Below, in pieces: positions 16,227 to 26,450 of a DNA stretch of 26,450 bases (its first letter is position 1; each line of letters begins with the position of its first letter). The stretch spans positions 1-26,450 of IMG/VR virus record IMGVR_UViG_3300022208_000024; one strand, written 5' to 3'. The notes under the pieces are model-generated. The model was not told the DNA's origin and searched no databases. It saw only the letters and a list, made by a program, of their open reading frames with translations. Made by a program: the position numbers and the translations under genes. This DNA is from a virus.

Positions 16227-18182
16227 TTAAGTTCCAACGTAAGTAATAGAGAAAATAACCAAGTTTTTATTAATACCATTATCAAGATTTGCTACTGGAA
16301 TTGCAGCATCTGTTGTAGTAGATGATCTATACTTTAAATCAAACACGCTGGCGTTGGCTTCAGCACTGACAAAATCAGGAGCTTGTGTGGCCCAGCCTGT
16401 TACCGTGCTGATAGCAGCTCCACACCTATATTTAGGTATTAAATTAGTTGGAATGCCGCTAATAACTACATTTCCAGTTCCTCCAGAAACTGCATCAGTT
16501 CTTATAGCGCATGTCAAATTTACTAATCGCCCTATCTTGGTATAGTGACACCCAAGGTTTTCCATGGTAACTGTTAAGTCTACATTGGTGGTTTGAAATA
16601 CTGCATTCCAAGTTCCTTCGGAATATTCGTCAAGTGTATTGGGGTTGTTGGATAATTGAGGTTGAGACGGAAAAGTGAATTGTCCAATTGTATAGTCAAC
16701 TGATCCGTCTACTTTTGAATATTGTCCCGTTAATTGCAGAGGCAAATAGTTCCCAGACGGAGGTATATCTATATTGTTTGCTAATCGGTCTGTTCCGTGT
16801 GTGTAAGCAAATTCCGTCATGTGATTAACATTGACACCAAATCGTCGTTGATATTTTACGTTAATGTTGTCTAAACGAAAGTTAGCACCACTCTCGATAT
16901 TGAATTGGTTTATGTCTCCACCTTGGATGTTGAAATTGCCATAAGTTCCTGCTGCTCCAGTATCAACACAATGCATATCCCATCCCAACAGAACCGCAAT
17001 ACCAGTATTGTCAGCAATAAATGCCGTATCTAAATCAAAAGCAGTATTACTTACCCATGTAGCTTCATGGTTGCCGTTATAGTTTACACTTCCAGATATA
17101 GTAACAAGATAAGCGTGGGTTTCAGGAAGTAAGTGGTTTGAATTTACTGTTACCCTAGCGTTTCCAGAACCATTGTCGGCAACAGAAACTATATTTAGCA
17201 CTCTGTTTGCTGTTGCGTTTTCAATGGAATTGTTGCTCATGTACAACCCTTGAACCTTTTCGTTCCTTCCACCAGTTATGTCAGACGAAACCAATAAATT
17301 AGTGCCGTTGCCGATGATTTTATTATTGTTTATAAGAACAGCACCTACACACTTTGCCCAAATACCAGCAATGTCATTATCATAGATAATGTTGTTGTTT
17401 ATAAGTTTATCTCCTCTATCGTAGACTAGAGGATTAAGCGTTCCTGTAGCAGAAGATACGTCATTAGCAAACCAAATACCGTAAGAATTTTGATTTATAT
17501 AGGAATTGGTAACAGCATCAAAAGATCCAGTATCCGTAAAAGCAATACCGTATGTTTTATTGATAATATAGCATTTATCTACAACTGCGTTTTTTCTCAA
17601 AGACTGCGACGATGTTCTTTCTGTTTCCGATCTGCCGTCATCAACTAAAACACCATATGATGGAGTATTGGATTGCGCCCCCAATAGCTTCAATCCTTCT
17701 ACTCTACAATGAGTATGTTTTATGTGAATGGTTAAACAATTTAAAAGTGAAGCATCTAATCCATCTCCAACAATAACTTGACCATTCATTGTTGTTTCTA
17801 TAACAACACCAGTTGTAGAAAATCTATAATTCCCTGATGGAACATAAACAACTTTGCCAGCCGCCATTGCATTTGTGAATGCTGTGAGATTTGTTGTTGC
17901 ATTACTCAAATTTCCATCACCAACCGCGCCAAAGTCTTTTACATTGACCACATCAGCAAACCTATTTGCTAAAGAATGAGCGGTTGTGCTTCCTGTAGCC
18001 TTAACAAGACCATCGAAATTCCCACTTGCATCTACACTAATCACATCCTGCGTAGTTGCTCCAGAATTGCCCCGTGCCAGCTTAATCGTGCCGTCTGGTG
18101 ACGATGGCACTGCCAGCGTGAAATTTTGAGTTGCTGTTCCTGATTGTCCGATCTGGACTGCGTTGGATTTGATGAGACTCAT
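16227..18182 (-). CDS. Tail spike 2, pectate-lyase-fold beta-helix (651 aa)
   Basis: The N-terminus MSLIKSNAVQIGQSGTATQN and TIKLARGNSGATTQDVISVD form a fibre attachment region. The hinge LANRFADVVNVKDFGAVGDG (71-90) opens a beta-helix with many Asn-rich rungs (INNNIIYDN, LINNNKIIGNG). An Ig-like module (348-400, ISGSVNYNG) follows. The C-terminal tip (EGTWNAVFQTTNVDLTV...YTKIGRLVNLTCAI, about 522-560) matches the common phage fibre tip style 'EGTW...YTKIG'. Residues 64-450 align throughout with spike 4 (12373), showing duplication. Its ATG overlaps the stop of a nine-codon vestigial ORF copied from the start of spike 3 (see 18179-18208). The role is host surface binding, perhaps glycan cleavage. 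Confidence 0.82.
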   Translation of the reverse strand: MSLIKSNAVQIGQSGTATQNFTLAVPSSPDGTIKLARGNSGATTQDVISVDASGNFDGLVKATGSTTAHSLANRFADVVNVKDFGAVGDGNLSNATTNLTAFTNAMAAGKVVYVPSGNYRFSTTGVVIETTMNGQVIVGDGLDASLLNCLTIHIKHTHCRVEGLKLLGAQSNTPSYGVLVDDGRSETERTSSQSLRKNAVVDKCYIINKTYGIAFTDTGSFDAVTNSYINQNSYGIWFANDVSSATGTLNPLVYDRGDKLINNNIIYDNDIAGIWAKCVGAVLINNNKIIGNGTNLLVSSDITGGRNEKVQGLYMSNNSIENATANRVLNIVSVADNGSGNARVTVNSNHLLPETHAYLVTISGSVNYNGNHEATWVSNTAFDLDTAFIADNTGIAVLLGWDMHCVDTGAAGTYGNFNIQGGDINQFNIESGANFRLDNINVKYQRRFGVNVNHMTEFAYTHGTDRLANNIDIPPSGNYLPLQLTGQYSKVDGSVDYTIGQFTFPSQPQLSNNPNTLDEYSEGTWNAVFQTTNVDLTVTMENLGCHYTKIGRLVNLTCAIRTDAVSGGTGNVVISGIPTNLIPKYRCGAAISTVTGWATQAPDFVSAEANASVFDLKYRSSTTTDAAIPVANLDNGINKNLVIFSITYVGT

Positions 18183-18208
18183 AGTGATGCTTTAATGTTT
18201 GCGCTCAT
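18179..18208 (-). other. Nine-codon vestigial leader ORF (MSANIKASL)
   Basis: ATG at 18208 reads MSANIKASL and stops at a TGA that overlaps the ATG of spike 2 (ATGA). Its first eight codons repeat the first residues of spike 3. It is either a recombination scar or, as a by-product, a short coupled leader delivering ribosomes to the spike 2 start, which has no Shine-Dalgarno of its own. Confidence 0.55.
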
Positions 18209-18213
18209 AGTTT
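18186..18213. repeat. 28-base exact repeat upstream of spike 2 (copy 2)
   Basis: It is identical to 16186-16213. Here it lies between the end of spike 1 and the start of spike 2, not at the start of a full gene. Confidence 0.85.
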
Positions 18214-19858
18214 AAGATGCTGATCGTGTTTTAATTGTGGATATGACAATTTGTTGAGATGAAGCATATCCATTAGAAATTTGATATTTCACAGAACCTC
18301 CGTTATATGCTAATCCAATTTCATTTGCTCCAGCAGCACCAGATACCATTGAAGCTGCGCCTGAGACTTTTGTAACTGTTCCCCCATAACATAAAAACAT
18401 AGCGAGATCACCAGTTGTGTTGTTGTGCAACAAAACAAGTCCAGACCCTACTCCAAGTTGATATGTGCCAGCGGCAGCAATCGTAAAACCACTGCGTTTT
18501 GAGAAGTCAATTCCCCAATCTGTAGATGGAACTGTAAATGGAGTAATTGAACCACCAACTCCAGAATTAAAGTGAAATACATTTGTTTCTGGGCTTGCGC
18601 TGGAATCAGTAATTCCAGTCACATTTGATCGCAAGTCGTTGTTGGAAACAATTACATTTGATGTTGTGCCTCCAAGGAAAATTGCAAGAACATTACCAGA
18701 ATACAATCCGTGCGATCCAATAATGTTTCCAGTTATTACCGCGCCTGATGTGTTACTTAAAGAGATCGCAGTAGTGTGTCCACCAATTTTGTTTCCGTTT
18801 AAAATCAAGTTTGATGCTCCAGACGATGTAATTCCTTCTCCCGTTCCAACAAAAAGACTGTTTGAAACTTGCAGCGAAGAGATTGTGCCGCCTCCAGCGG
18901 TGGAGGCTAAAACATCGCTTGTTGTGCCTTTGATCCACGGAGAATTAATTGTGACCTCGTTTACTTGACCTCCTGTTGCTGGAGCAAGTCTAATGCTTGC
19001 TGTAGCGGCATCATCAAACTGTGAGTCGTTGCACCAAAGCAAACCAATGGCTTGTCCCGATCCGGGAATCACATTCATGTTTATGCCTCCGCTAATACAT
19101 TGGCACTTGCTGAAAACAATGTCTTCAACATTTTCAATTTGAATATGACTTTCTGGCCTTGATGCAGGATCATTTCTGAATATGCAGTCAACAAAACTTA
19201 TTCCAAATCCTCCAGTAACAACAATGCTTTTGCCAGTACTTGCAACTGCGCCATTAATGTCAATAGATTCAAACTTTGCAATAGCGATATTTGGAATTAA
19301 GATTCCAATATATGGTGACACAATATCAACTTGATACACATCAATTTTTGATGCGTTTGTTGTGATTGAAATACTTGATCCAGCAGTTCTTGTTGTTGCG
19401 TGTTCGATACGAAGATTTGAGATTCCAACATTTCCAGCATCAAGAACGATTACATTTGCAGTTGCAGATGTAGTGCGAATTATTGTTTTTGATCTGTTTT
19501 CCCCAGTAAGAATAATTCCAGCAATTGAAACATTCATTGCAGAAGATGTTTTGTAAATTCCACATGGAAACAAAACAGTTCCTCCGATTGAAAGACTATT
19601 TATCGCAGCTTGAATCGCAGCAGTGTCATCCGCAACCCCATCACCAACCGCTCCGAAATCCTTTACATTCACCACATCAGCGAAACGATCTTGCAGATTG
19701 CGGGGTGCAGTGGTTCCTGTGGCAAGAATAGGAGCAATTTTTGATTCTGTTACTGACCCGTCTTGTAGATTTACAGAATCTATAATGAAATTGCCAGAAA
19801 TGTCCCCTCCAGTTACATTTCCAAATAGTCCAGATGTTCCGTCAAGAATTAGTGACAT
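18212..19858 (-). CDS. Tail spike 1, pectate-lyase-fold beta-helix (548 aa)
   Basis: The N-terminus MSLILDGTSGLFGNVTGGDI is followed by a 'SVNLQDGSVTESKIAPI' linker. The hinge TAPRNLQDRFADVVNVKDFG then AVGDGVADDTAAIQAAI (50-86) is the canonical pectate-lyase-3 entry. A long beta-helix follows with rungs such as NLILNGNKIGGHTTAISLSN and AVITGNIIGSHG. The ~100-residue C-terminal domain (GTYQLGVGSGLVLLHNNTTG, GGSVKYQISNGY) ends the protein. Unlike spikes 2-4 it shows no Ig-like insertion. A 35-base stretch of the hinge is identical in DNA to spike 3. It starts four bases after the collagen-like fibre stop, so it is co-transcribed. The role is receptor binding; enzymatic activity is undetermined. 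Confidence 0.82.
   Translation of the reverse strand: MSLILDGTSGLFGNVTGGDISGNFIIDSVNLQDGSVTESKIAPILATGTTAPRNLQDRFADVVNVKDFGAVGDGVADDTAAIQAAINSLSIGGTVLFPCGIYKTSSAMNVSIAGIILTGENRSKTIIRTTSATANVIVLDAGNVGISNLRIEHATTRTAGSSISITTNASKIDVYQVDIVSPYIGILIPNIAIAKFESIDINGAVASTGKSIVVTGGFGISFVDCIFRNDPASRPESHIQIENVEDIVFSKCQCISGGINMNVIPGSGQAIGLLWCNDSQFDDAATASIRLAPATGGQVNEVTINSPWIKGTTSDVLASTAGGGTISSLQVSNSLFVGTGEGITSSGASNLILNGNKIGGHTTAISLSNTSGAVITGNIIGSHGLYSGNVLAIFLGGTTSNVIVSNNDLRSNVTGITDSSASPETNVFHFNSGVGGSITPFTVPSTDWGIDFSKRSGFTIAAAGTYQLGVGSGLVLLHNNTTGDLAMFLCYGGTVTKVSGAASMVSGAAGANEIGLAYNGGSVKYQISNGYASSQQIVISTIKTRSAS
19686..19720. repeat. 35-base exact repeat, spike hinge (copy 2)
   Basis: It is identical to 16033-16067 in spike 3. 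It encodes the Thr-Gly-Thr-Thr-Ala-Pro-Arg-Asn-Leu-Gln-Asp-Arg hinge lead. Confidence 0.8.
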
Positions 19859-19862
19859 AATA

Positions 19863-21953
<2,091 letters not shown>

Positions 21954-22014
21954 GGGATATTATTTTTTAAAATAAAATTTAATCATTGTTGATGCAAGGA
22001 TTGTTTTTGTGAAA

Positions 22015-22041
22015 AATATATTAATCAAAATAGATTGTCAA
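22015..22041 (-). promoter_or_regulatory. Promoter-like element upstream of the fibre/spike block
   Basis: Minus-strand TTGACA (22041-22036) overlaps the stop of the upstream gene. After 15 bases comes TATATT (22020-22015), then TTTCAC. Hexamers, spacing and the following CAC match the element at 2234-2208. It lies in an 84-base gap, one of the widest here, before the 696-residue fibre. A transcript start here could drive the fibre and all four spikes. Confidence 0.45.
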
Positions 22042-22316
22042 TACGTTTTTTTATTTGAAACTTTGAGATAATAATGCGGAATAGGCATTAAAGCTCCTAT
22101 TTCATTTAAAATATAAAAATCTTTTTTTTCAATAAGTTCAAGTTTTATGCCTTTTGTAATCATTTTTAAACAGGTAGTTTTTTTATAATTCCATAATTCA
22201 CATAACTCACTCCGTGTATACCATCCTTTTGGAACTTTCTCCACGCATTTGTTTTTAGAATCAATCAAGATTTTTAAAAAATCATTTGCTGTCATTTTTA
22301 TACTGGTTGTCTCCAT
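22038..22316 (-). CDS. Small basic protein, possible winged-helix DNA-binding (92 aa)
   Basis: It starts METTSIKMTANDFLKILIDS. The core GWYTRSELCELWNYKKTTCL (31-50) followed by KMITKGIKLELIEKKDFYIL looks like a helix-turn-helix ('sr.elae.wn.sk.t...l') and a short beta wing. The protein is Lys-rich, with Cys at 23, 38 and 49. A perfect AAAGGAG lies just upstream, supporting the start at 22316 even though it overlaps the phosphoesterase gene by 19 bases. A DNA-binding role is inferred only. A promoter-like element overlaps its stop codon, so it might regulate the fibre block. Confidence 0.65.
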   Translation of the reverse strand: METTSIKMTANDFLKILIDSKNKCVEKVPKGWYTRSELCELWNYKKTTCLKMITKGIKLELIEKKDFYILNEIGALMPIPHYYLKVSNKKTY

Positions 22317-23062
22317 ACCTCTCCTTTATTCCGTTGCGTAATTTGTAATGAGGATTGATTTAGTTCTTCGCAGTATTCGCCCCAACACCATGCTTGACAC
22401 CAACTAAATGTGCTTCTTCTATTTTTAGCGTAATCCAAAGATCCTCTAGATGTTAAAGTGCCAATATTATAACAAGTTCCACCATGGTATGTTCTTGCGC
22501 TTTGTATAGCAACACGATGAGTGTGTCCCATCACTATTTTACGTCTAGATCCATTGCAATATTGTTCAGCCATATCCCTTGCCGCAGATTCACCATAGCA
22601 CGTTCCATGAGTAAAACCCATATCGGAAATATCAACAATTTGTTCGATTCCAGAATATGGAATGAGGCGAGCTTTTAGTTTTTTTGATGTGTCTTCAATC
22701 GCACATACAATCTTGTGGGCGCAATATTGTGTTACAGCATTCTTGCTATTTGTTAACTTCCAAGCACGATCTTCATGGTTGCCACAAAGGATGTATGGGT
22801 CTTTGCATCCTGCCATTAATTCACGAAGATGCATTAATCCTGTATCAATATCTGGGGTAACTTCATCACCATCGTTTCCAGACCCAATTCCATTACCCAT
22901 TAAAGCTGATAAATCAATAAAATCCCCTAAATGAAGTATTGTATTTGGTTTGAAACGATCTTTAAAAGTCATTACTTGTTTCCATGCTTCTTTATCGCAA
23001 TATTTTGCGTGAGAACAAGAAACTGCTAGAACCTTTTTCCACTTATGCGTGATATTTGCCAC
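22298..23062 (-). CDS. Calcineurin-like metallophosphoesterase (254 aa)
   Basis: Family motifs appear in order: SCSH (15-18), LHLGDFID (43-50), CGNHEDR (93-99), FTHG (150-153) and MGHTHR (178-183). These correspond to the metal-binding and catalytic motifs of calcineurin-like phosphoesterases, which hydrolyse phosphomono- or diesters with two metals. The first motif normally reads D-x-H; here the Asp position is Cys16, which is unusual. The C-terminus has several Trp and Cys (WCQAWCWGEYC, 221-231). The start is GTG (codons GTG GCA AAT ATC), directly after the stop of the endolysin-like gene; no in-frame ATG lies nearby. The role could be nucleic acid processing or host signal-nucleotide degradation; the substrate cannot be told. 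Confidence 0.85.
   Translation of the reverse strand: MANITHKWKKVLAVSCSHAKYCDKEAWKQVMTFKDRFKPNTILHLGDFIDLSALMGNGIGSGNDGDEVTPDIDTGLMHLRELMAGCKDPYILCGNHEDRAWKLTNSKNAVTQYCAHKIVCAIEDTSKKLKARLIPYSGIEQIVDISDMGFTHGTCYGESAARDMAEQYCNGSRRKIVMGHTHRVAIQSARTYHGGTCYNIGTLTSRGSLDYAKNRRSTFSWCQAWCWGEYCEELNQSSLQITQRNKGEVWRQPV
22321..22327 (-). promoter_or_regulatory. Shine-Dalgarno for the 92-residue protein
   Basis: Minus-strand AAAGGAG lies four bases before the ATG at 22316, inside the 3' end of the phosphoesterase gene. It decides for METTSIKM over the internal Met at 22295. Confidence 0.7.
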
Positions 23063-23602
23063 TTATTTATTATTTAATAGCAAGTATGGAATGGTTTTTT
23101 GCTTATATCGACTCATCTCAGAGTAAACTAAATTTATGAATCCGTTCCATTGCGGCGGATAGATCGTTTGGCAACCCAATGATGATGTTGTCTTGTATCC
23201 TCCACGATGGATGTTAATAGCGATTCCCATATCATCCCCAATACCATCTCGCGTAACTGGGAGTTCTTCTTTTGGGTTAGCAGGTCGAAGCGCAGGGTAA
23301 CCACCTCCGGGTTTAGAGATACCATGATTTCCTTTGCGAAACCTATGAATCCCCGTTTTAAGAACAGCAATCCCTTTTTTAAAAACTGAAGGATCCGTAT
23401 TAGCGTTAAATGTAGCATGAACACTAGGAGTCAATAATATAATTGCATCATCATAGATTCCACGATCATTACCTGATGGTGCAAAAGTTTCCGAATAATA
23501 CCCTCTAATTCCCACTAAAGATACGCAATCTTCAATCCCAGCTTTTATAACCATTGCAAGAGTTTTTTCTTTCGCTTGCTGTGGTCTGGAATTAGGAACC
23601 AT
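23063..23602 (-). CDS. Candidate endolysin with L,D-transpeptidase-like catalytic motif (179 aa)
   Basis: The C-terminal half has INIHRGGYKTTSSLGCQTI (129-147). A His-x-Gly followed about ten residues later by Ser-x-Gly-Cys resembles the HG...[ST]HGC active site of L,D-transpeptidase (YkuD) folds, with His132 and Cys144 as candidate catalytic pair. Upstream are LVGIRGYYSETFAPSGNDRG (29-48) and GIHRFRKGNHG (84-94), consistent with a beta-rich substrate groove. The position directly after a holin-like gene argues for a cell-wall enzyme, so an endolysin of this unusual fold is the best guess. It could instead be a virion-independent peptidoglycan-modifying enzyme. Its ATG overlaps the holin-like stop (TAATG). 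No signal peptide is present, consistent with holin-dependent release. Confidence 0.65.
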   Translation of the reverse strand: MVPNSRPQQAKEKTLAMVIKAGIEDCVSLVGIRGYYSETFAPSGNDRGIYDDAIILLTPSVHATFNANTDPSVFKKGIAVLKTGIHRFRKGNHGISKPGGGYPALRPANPKEELPVTRDGIGDDMGIAINIHRGGYKTTSSLGCQTIYPPQWNGFINLVYSEMSRYKQKTIPYLLLNNK

Positions 23603-23772
23603 TATTTATTTGAGTCCTTAGCAAGGATTAGGCCAACGCCAGCCGTGACTGCTGCAAAAAGCAAGCCCAAATCACCGGGTGTGCCGTTAACCATAAACTC
23701 TTTTCCAGCATCAGCCACTGCTGCAAGAATTGTAAATACTCCAAGTAGTGTTGTTTTCCAATTAATTTTCAT
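23602..23772 (-). CDS. Holin-like membrane protein (56 aa)
   Basis: ATG at 23772 encodes MKINWKTTLLGVFTILAAVA, DAGKEFMVNG and TPGDLGLLFAAVTAGVGLIL, ending AKDSNK. There are two hydrophobic segments (about 8-22 and 35-51) with a short polar link. This 'WKTTLLG...AGVGLILAKD' pattern is a recurring phage/prophage small membrane protein that sits beside endolysins. A Shine-Dalgarno (AAGGAA) lies about eight bases upstream. The ATG overlaps the lipoprotein stop (ATGA), and its own stop overlaps the endolysin-like start. A holin or pinholin role is inferred from size, topology and position. Confidence 0.7.
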   Translation of the reverse strand: MKINWKTTLLGVFTILAAVADAGKEFMVNGTPGDLGLLFAAVTAGVGLILAKDSNK

Positions 23773-23927
23773 TTTTTTGTTCCTTTTGGTTCTGGCAGTT
23801 CGTATGTGAAACTACCATAATCTGTTTCTAACGAAATGCCAAGTGTAGCGCATCCTGTCAAGAATGTAATTGAAAGGATAGAGAAGAAAATTAAAATAAT
23901 TATAAATGCTGTTTTTTTTGAGTTCAT
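23769..23927 (-). CDS. Small lipoprotein, Rz1-like spanin candidate (52 aa)
   Basis: ATG at 23927 encodes MNSKKTAFIIILIFFSILSI then TFLTGCATLG. A positively charged start, hydrophobic core and lipobox LTGC (Cys26) give a lipoprotein signal peptide, leaving a mature chain of about 27 residues (CATLGISLETDYGSFTYELP plus PEPKGTKK-like end). The location in the lysis cassette suggests an outer-membrane spanin component of Rz1 type, although the mature part is not notably Pro-rich and no Rz partner with a coiled coil is evident. It implies a Gram-negative-type host. Both ends are ATGA-coupled to neighbours. Confidence 0.65.
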   Translation of the reverse strand: MNSKKTAFIIILIFFSILSITFLTGCATLGISLETDYGSFTYELPEPKGTKK

Positions 23928-24096
23928 TTTTTAATAATTTGTTTTGCCATATAAATACAAGTTAATACACCAGCAATAATACTTATTATACCACCCATGA
24001 TCCGAATTGATTCTTCTATTTCTGGTAACATACTAACTATAAATCCTGTTGTCGAAACAATAGTACCTAAAACTCCATGAGATGTTGTATTGTCAT

Positions 24097-24100
<4 letters not shown>
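23924..24100 (-). CDS. Two-segment small membrane protein, holin-like (58 aa)
   Basis: ATG at 24100 encodes MNDNTTSHGVLGTIVSTTGF, IVSMLPEIEESIRIM and GGIISIIAGVLTCIYMAK, ending QIIKK. There are two hydrophobic stretches (about 10-25 and 35-51), a short acidic turn (PEIEES) and a Lys-rich end, a class II holin-like topology. The ATG overlaps the stop of the LamG-like gene, and its stop overlaps the lipoprotein start (both ATGA). With the 56-residue protein it makes two holin-like proteins in one cassette; one may be an antiholin. Confidence 0.6.
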
Positions 24101-26289
<2,189 letters not shown>

Positions 26290-26327
26290 TAAATTCTTCT
26301 TGTTTTGCGATTTTGTCAAGTTACATA

Positions 26328-26450
26328 TTAAACTAATGCGGCTTGAGTGATCTTCTTCTTCAGCGTGGCTTCCGTATTAGATAGCTCAGTTGATGTGGCT
26401 GCACCATAATTGTTCAGTGCAGTTCCAACTTGTGGTTGGATATATTGCAC
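26328..26450 (-). CDS. C-terminal end of an unidentified gene
   Basis: The frame is open from the window edge to a TAA at 26328. The visible 40 residues read VQYIQPQVGTALNNYGAATS then TELSNTEATLKKKITQAALV. The end is a predicted helix with Lys-Lys-Lys. The upstream part is outside the window, so the family cannot be named. It ends 42 bases before the collagen-like fibre start and probably belongs to the same late transcript. Confidence 0.6.
   Translation of the reverse strand: MQYIQPQVGTALNNYGAATSTELSNTEATLKKKITQAALV

Noticed and set aside
21957-21983. Eight-codon ORF (MIKFYFKK) before the large fibre
   Set aside because: Too short and A/T-biased to distinguish from chance, and not overlapping the fibre start as the nine-codon spike leader does.
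26314-26319. TTGACA upstream of the 478-residue fibre as a third member of the promoter pair
   Set aside because: No TATATT or close match follows at 15-18 bases, so it lacks the pattern that makes the other two persuasive.

Overview
The window is a piece of a tailed double-stranded DNA phage genome, or a metagenomic contig or prophage of one, of the short-tailed (podovirus-like) type. Every gene I can support is on the minus strand, so transcription runs from base 26450 towards base 1. Genes are packed almost end to end: many stop and start codons overlap (ATGA, TAATG, GTGA) and no gene-free stretch reaches 300 bases. No tRNA, rRNA, CRISPR array, integrase, replication gene or insertion sequence was seen. 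The podovirus assignment rests on a nozzle protein of the P22 gp10 / T7 gp12 type (5367-7505), next to a protein whose two ends look like a head-to-tail adaptor (7508-11248). The host cannot be fixed. A lipobox lipoprotein in the lysis cassette argues for a Gram-negative host. Most genes lack a Shine-Dalgarno sequence, and a LamG-like protein has an 'EGYLAWKWGL..HPY' ending that I associate with aquatic bacteria and their phages; both are weak hints only.

Layout in transcription order. (1) 26450-24849: the tail end of an unidentified gene, then a collagen-like fibre with a C1q-like knob. (2) 24852-22038: a LamG-like protein, then a translationally coupled lysis cassette (two-segment membrane protein, lipoprotein, holin-like protein, L,D-transpeptidase-like candidate endolysin), then a calcineurin-like phosphoesterase and a small possibly DNA-binding protein. 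(3) 21953-12373: a second, larger collagen-like fibre followed by four consecutive pectate-lyase-fold tail-spike genes. (4) 12370-11258: four small genes, one a membrane protein and two acidic. (5) 11248-5367: a 1246-residue adaptor-like protein carrying an insertion of about 900 residues, then the nozzle protein. (6) 5365-1: two small unknowns, then three 'MGG'-starting virion-like proteins alternating with a PAPS-reductase-like PP-loop enzyme and a YkgJ-type cysteine-cluster protein, then a large virion protein that runs off the window.

Together this is the late structural and lysis region. The adaptor and nozzle form the tail stem. Four spikes and two collagen fibres are candidate host-binding structures. 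The MGG proteins and the protein at the left edge are candidates for ejected or internal virion components. The most unusual points are the giant adaptor insertion, an immunoglobulin-like module shared between the adaptor and three spikes, a 28-base exact repeat holding a spike gene start that leaves a nine-codon vestigial leader, a matched pair of promoter-like elements, and the strict alternation of virion genes with sulfur/iron-type enzyme genes.
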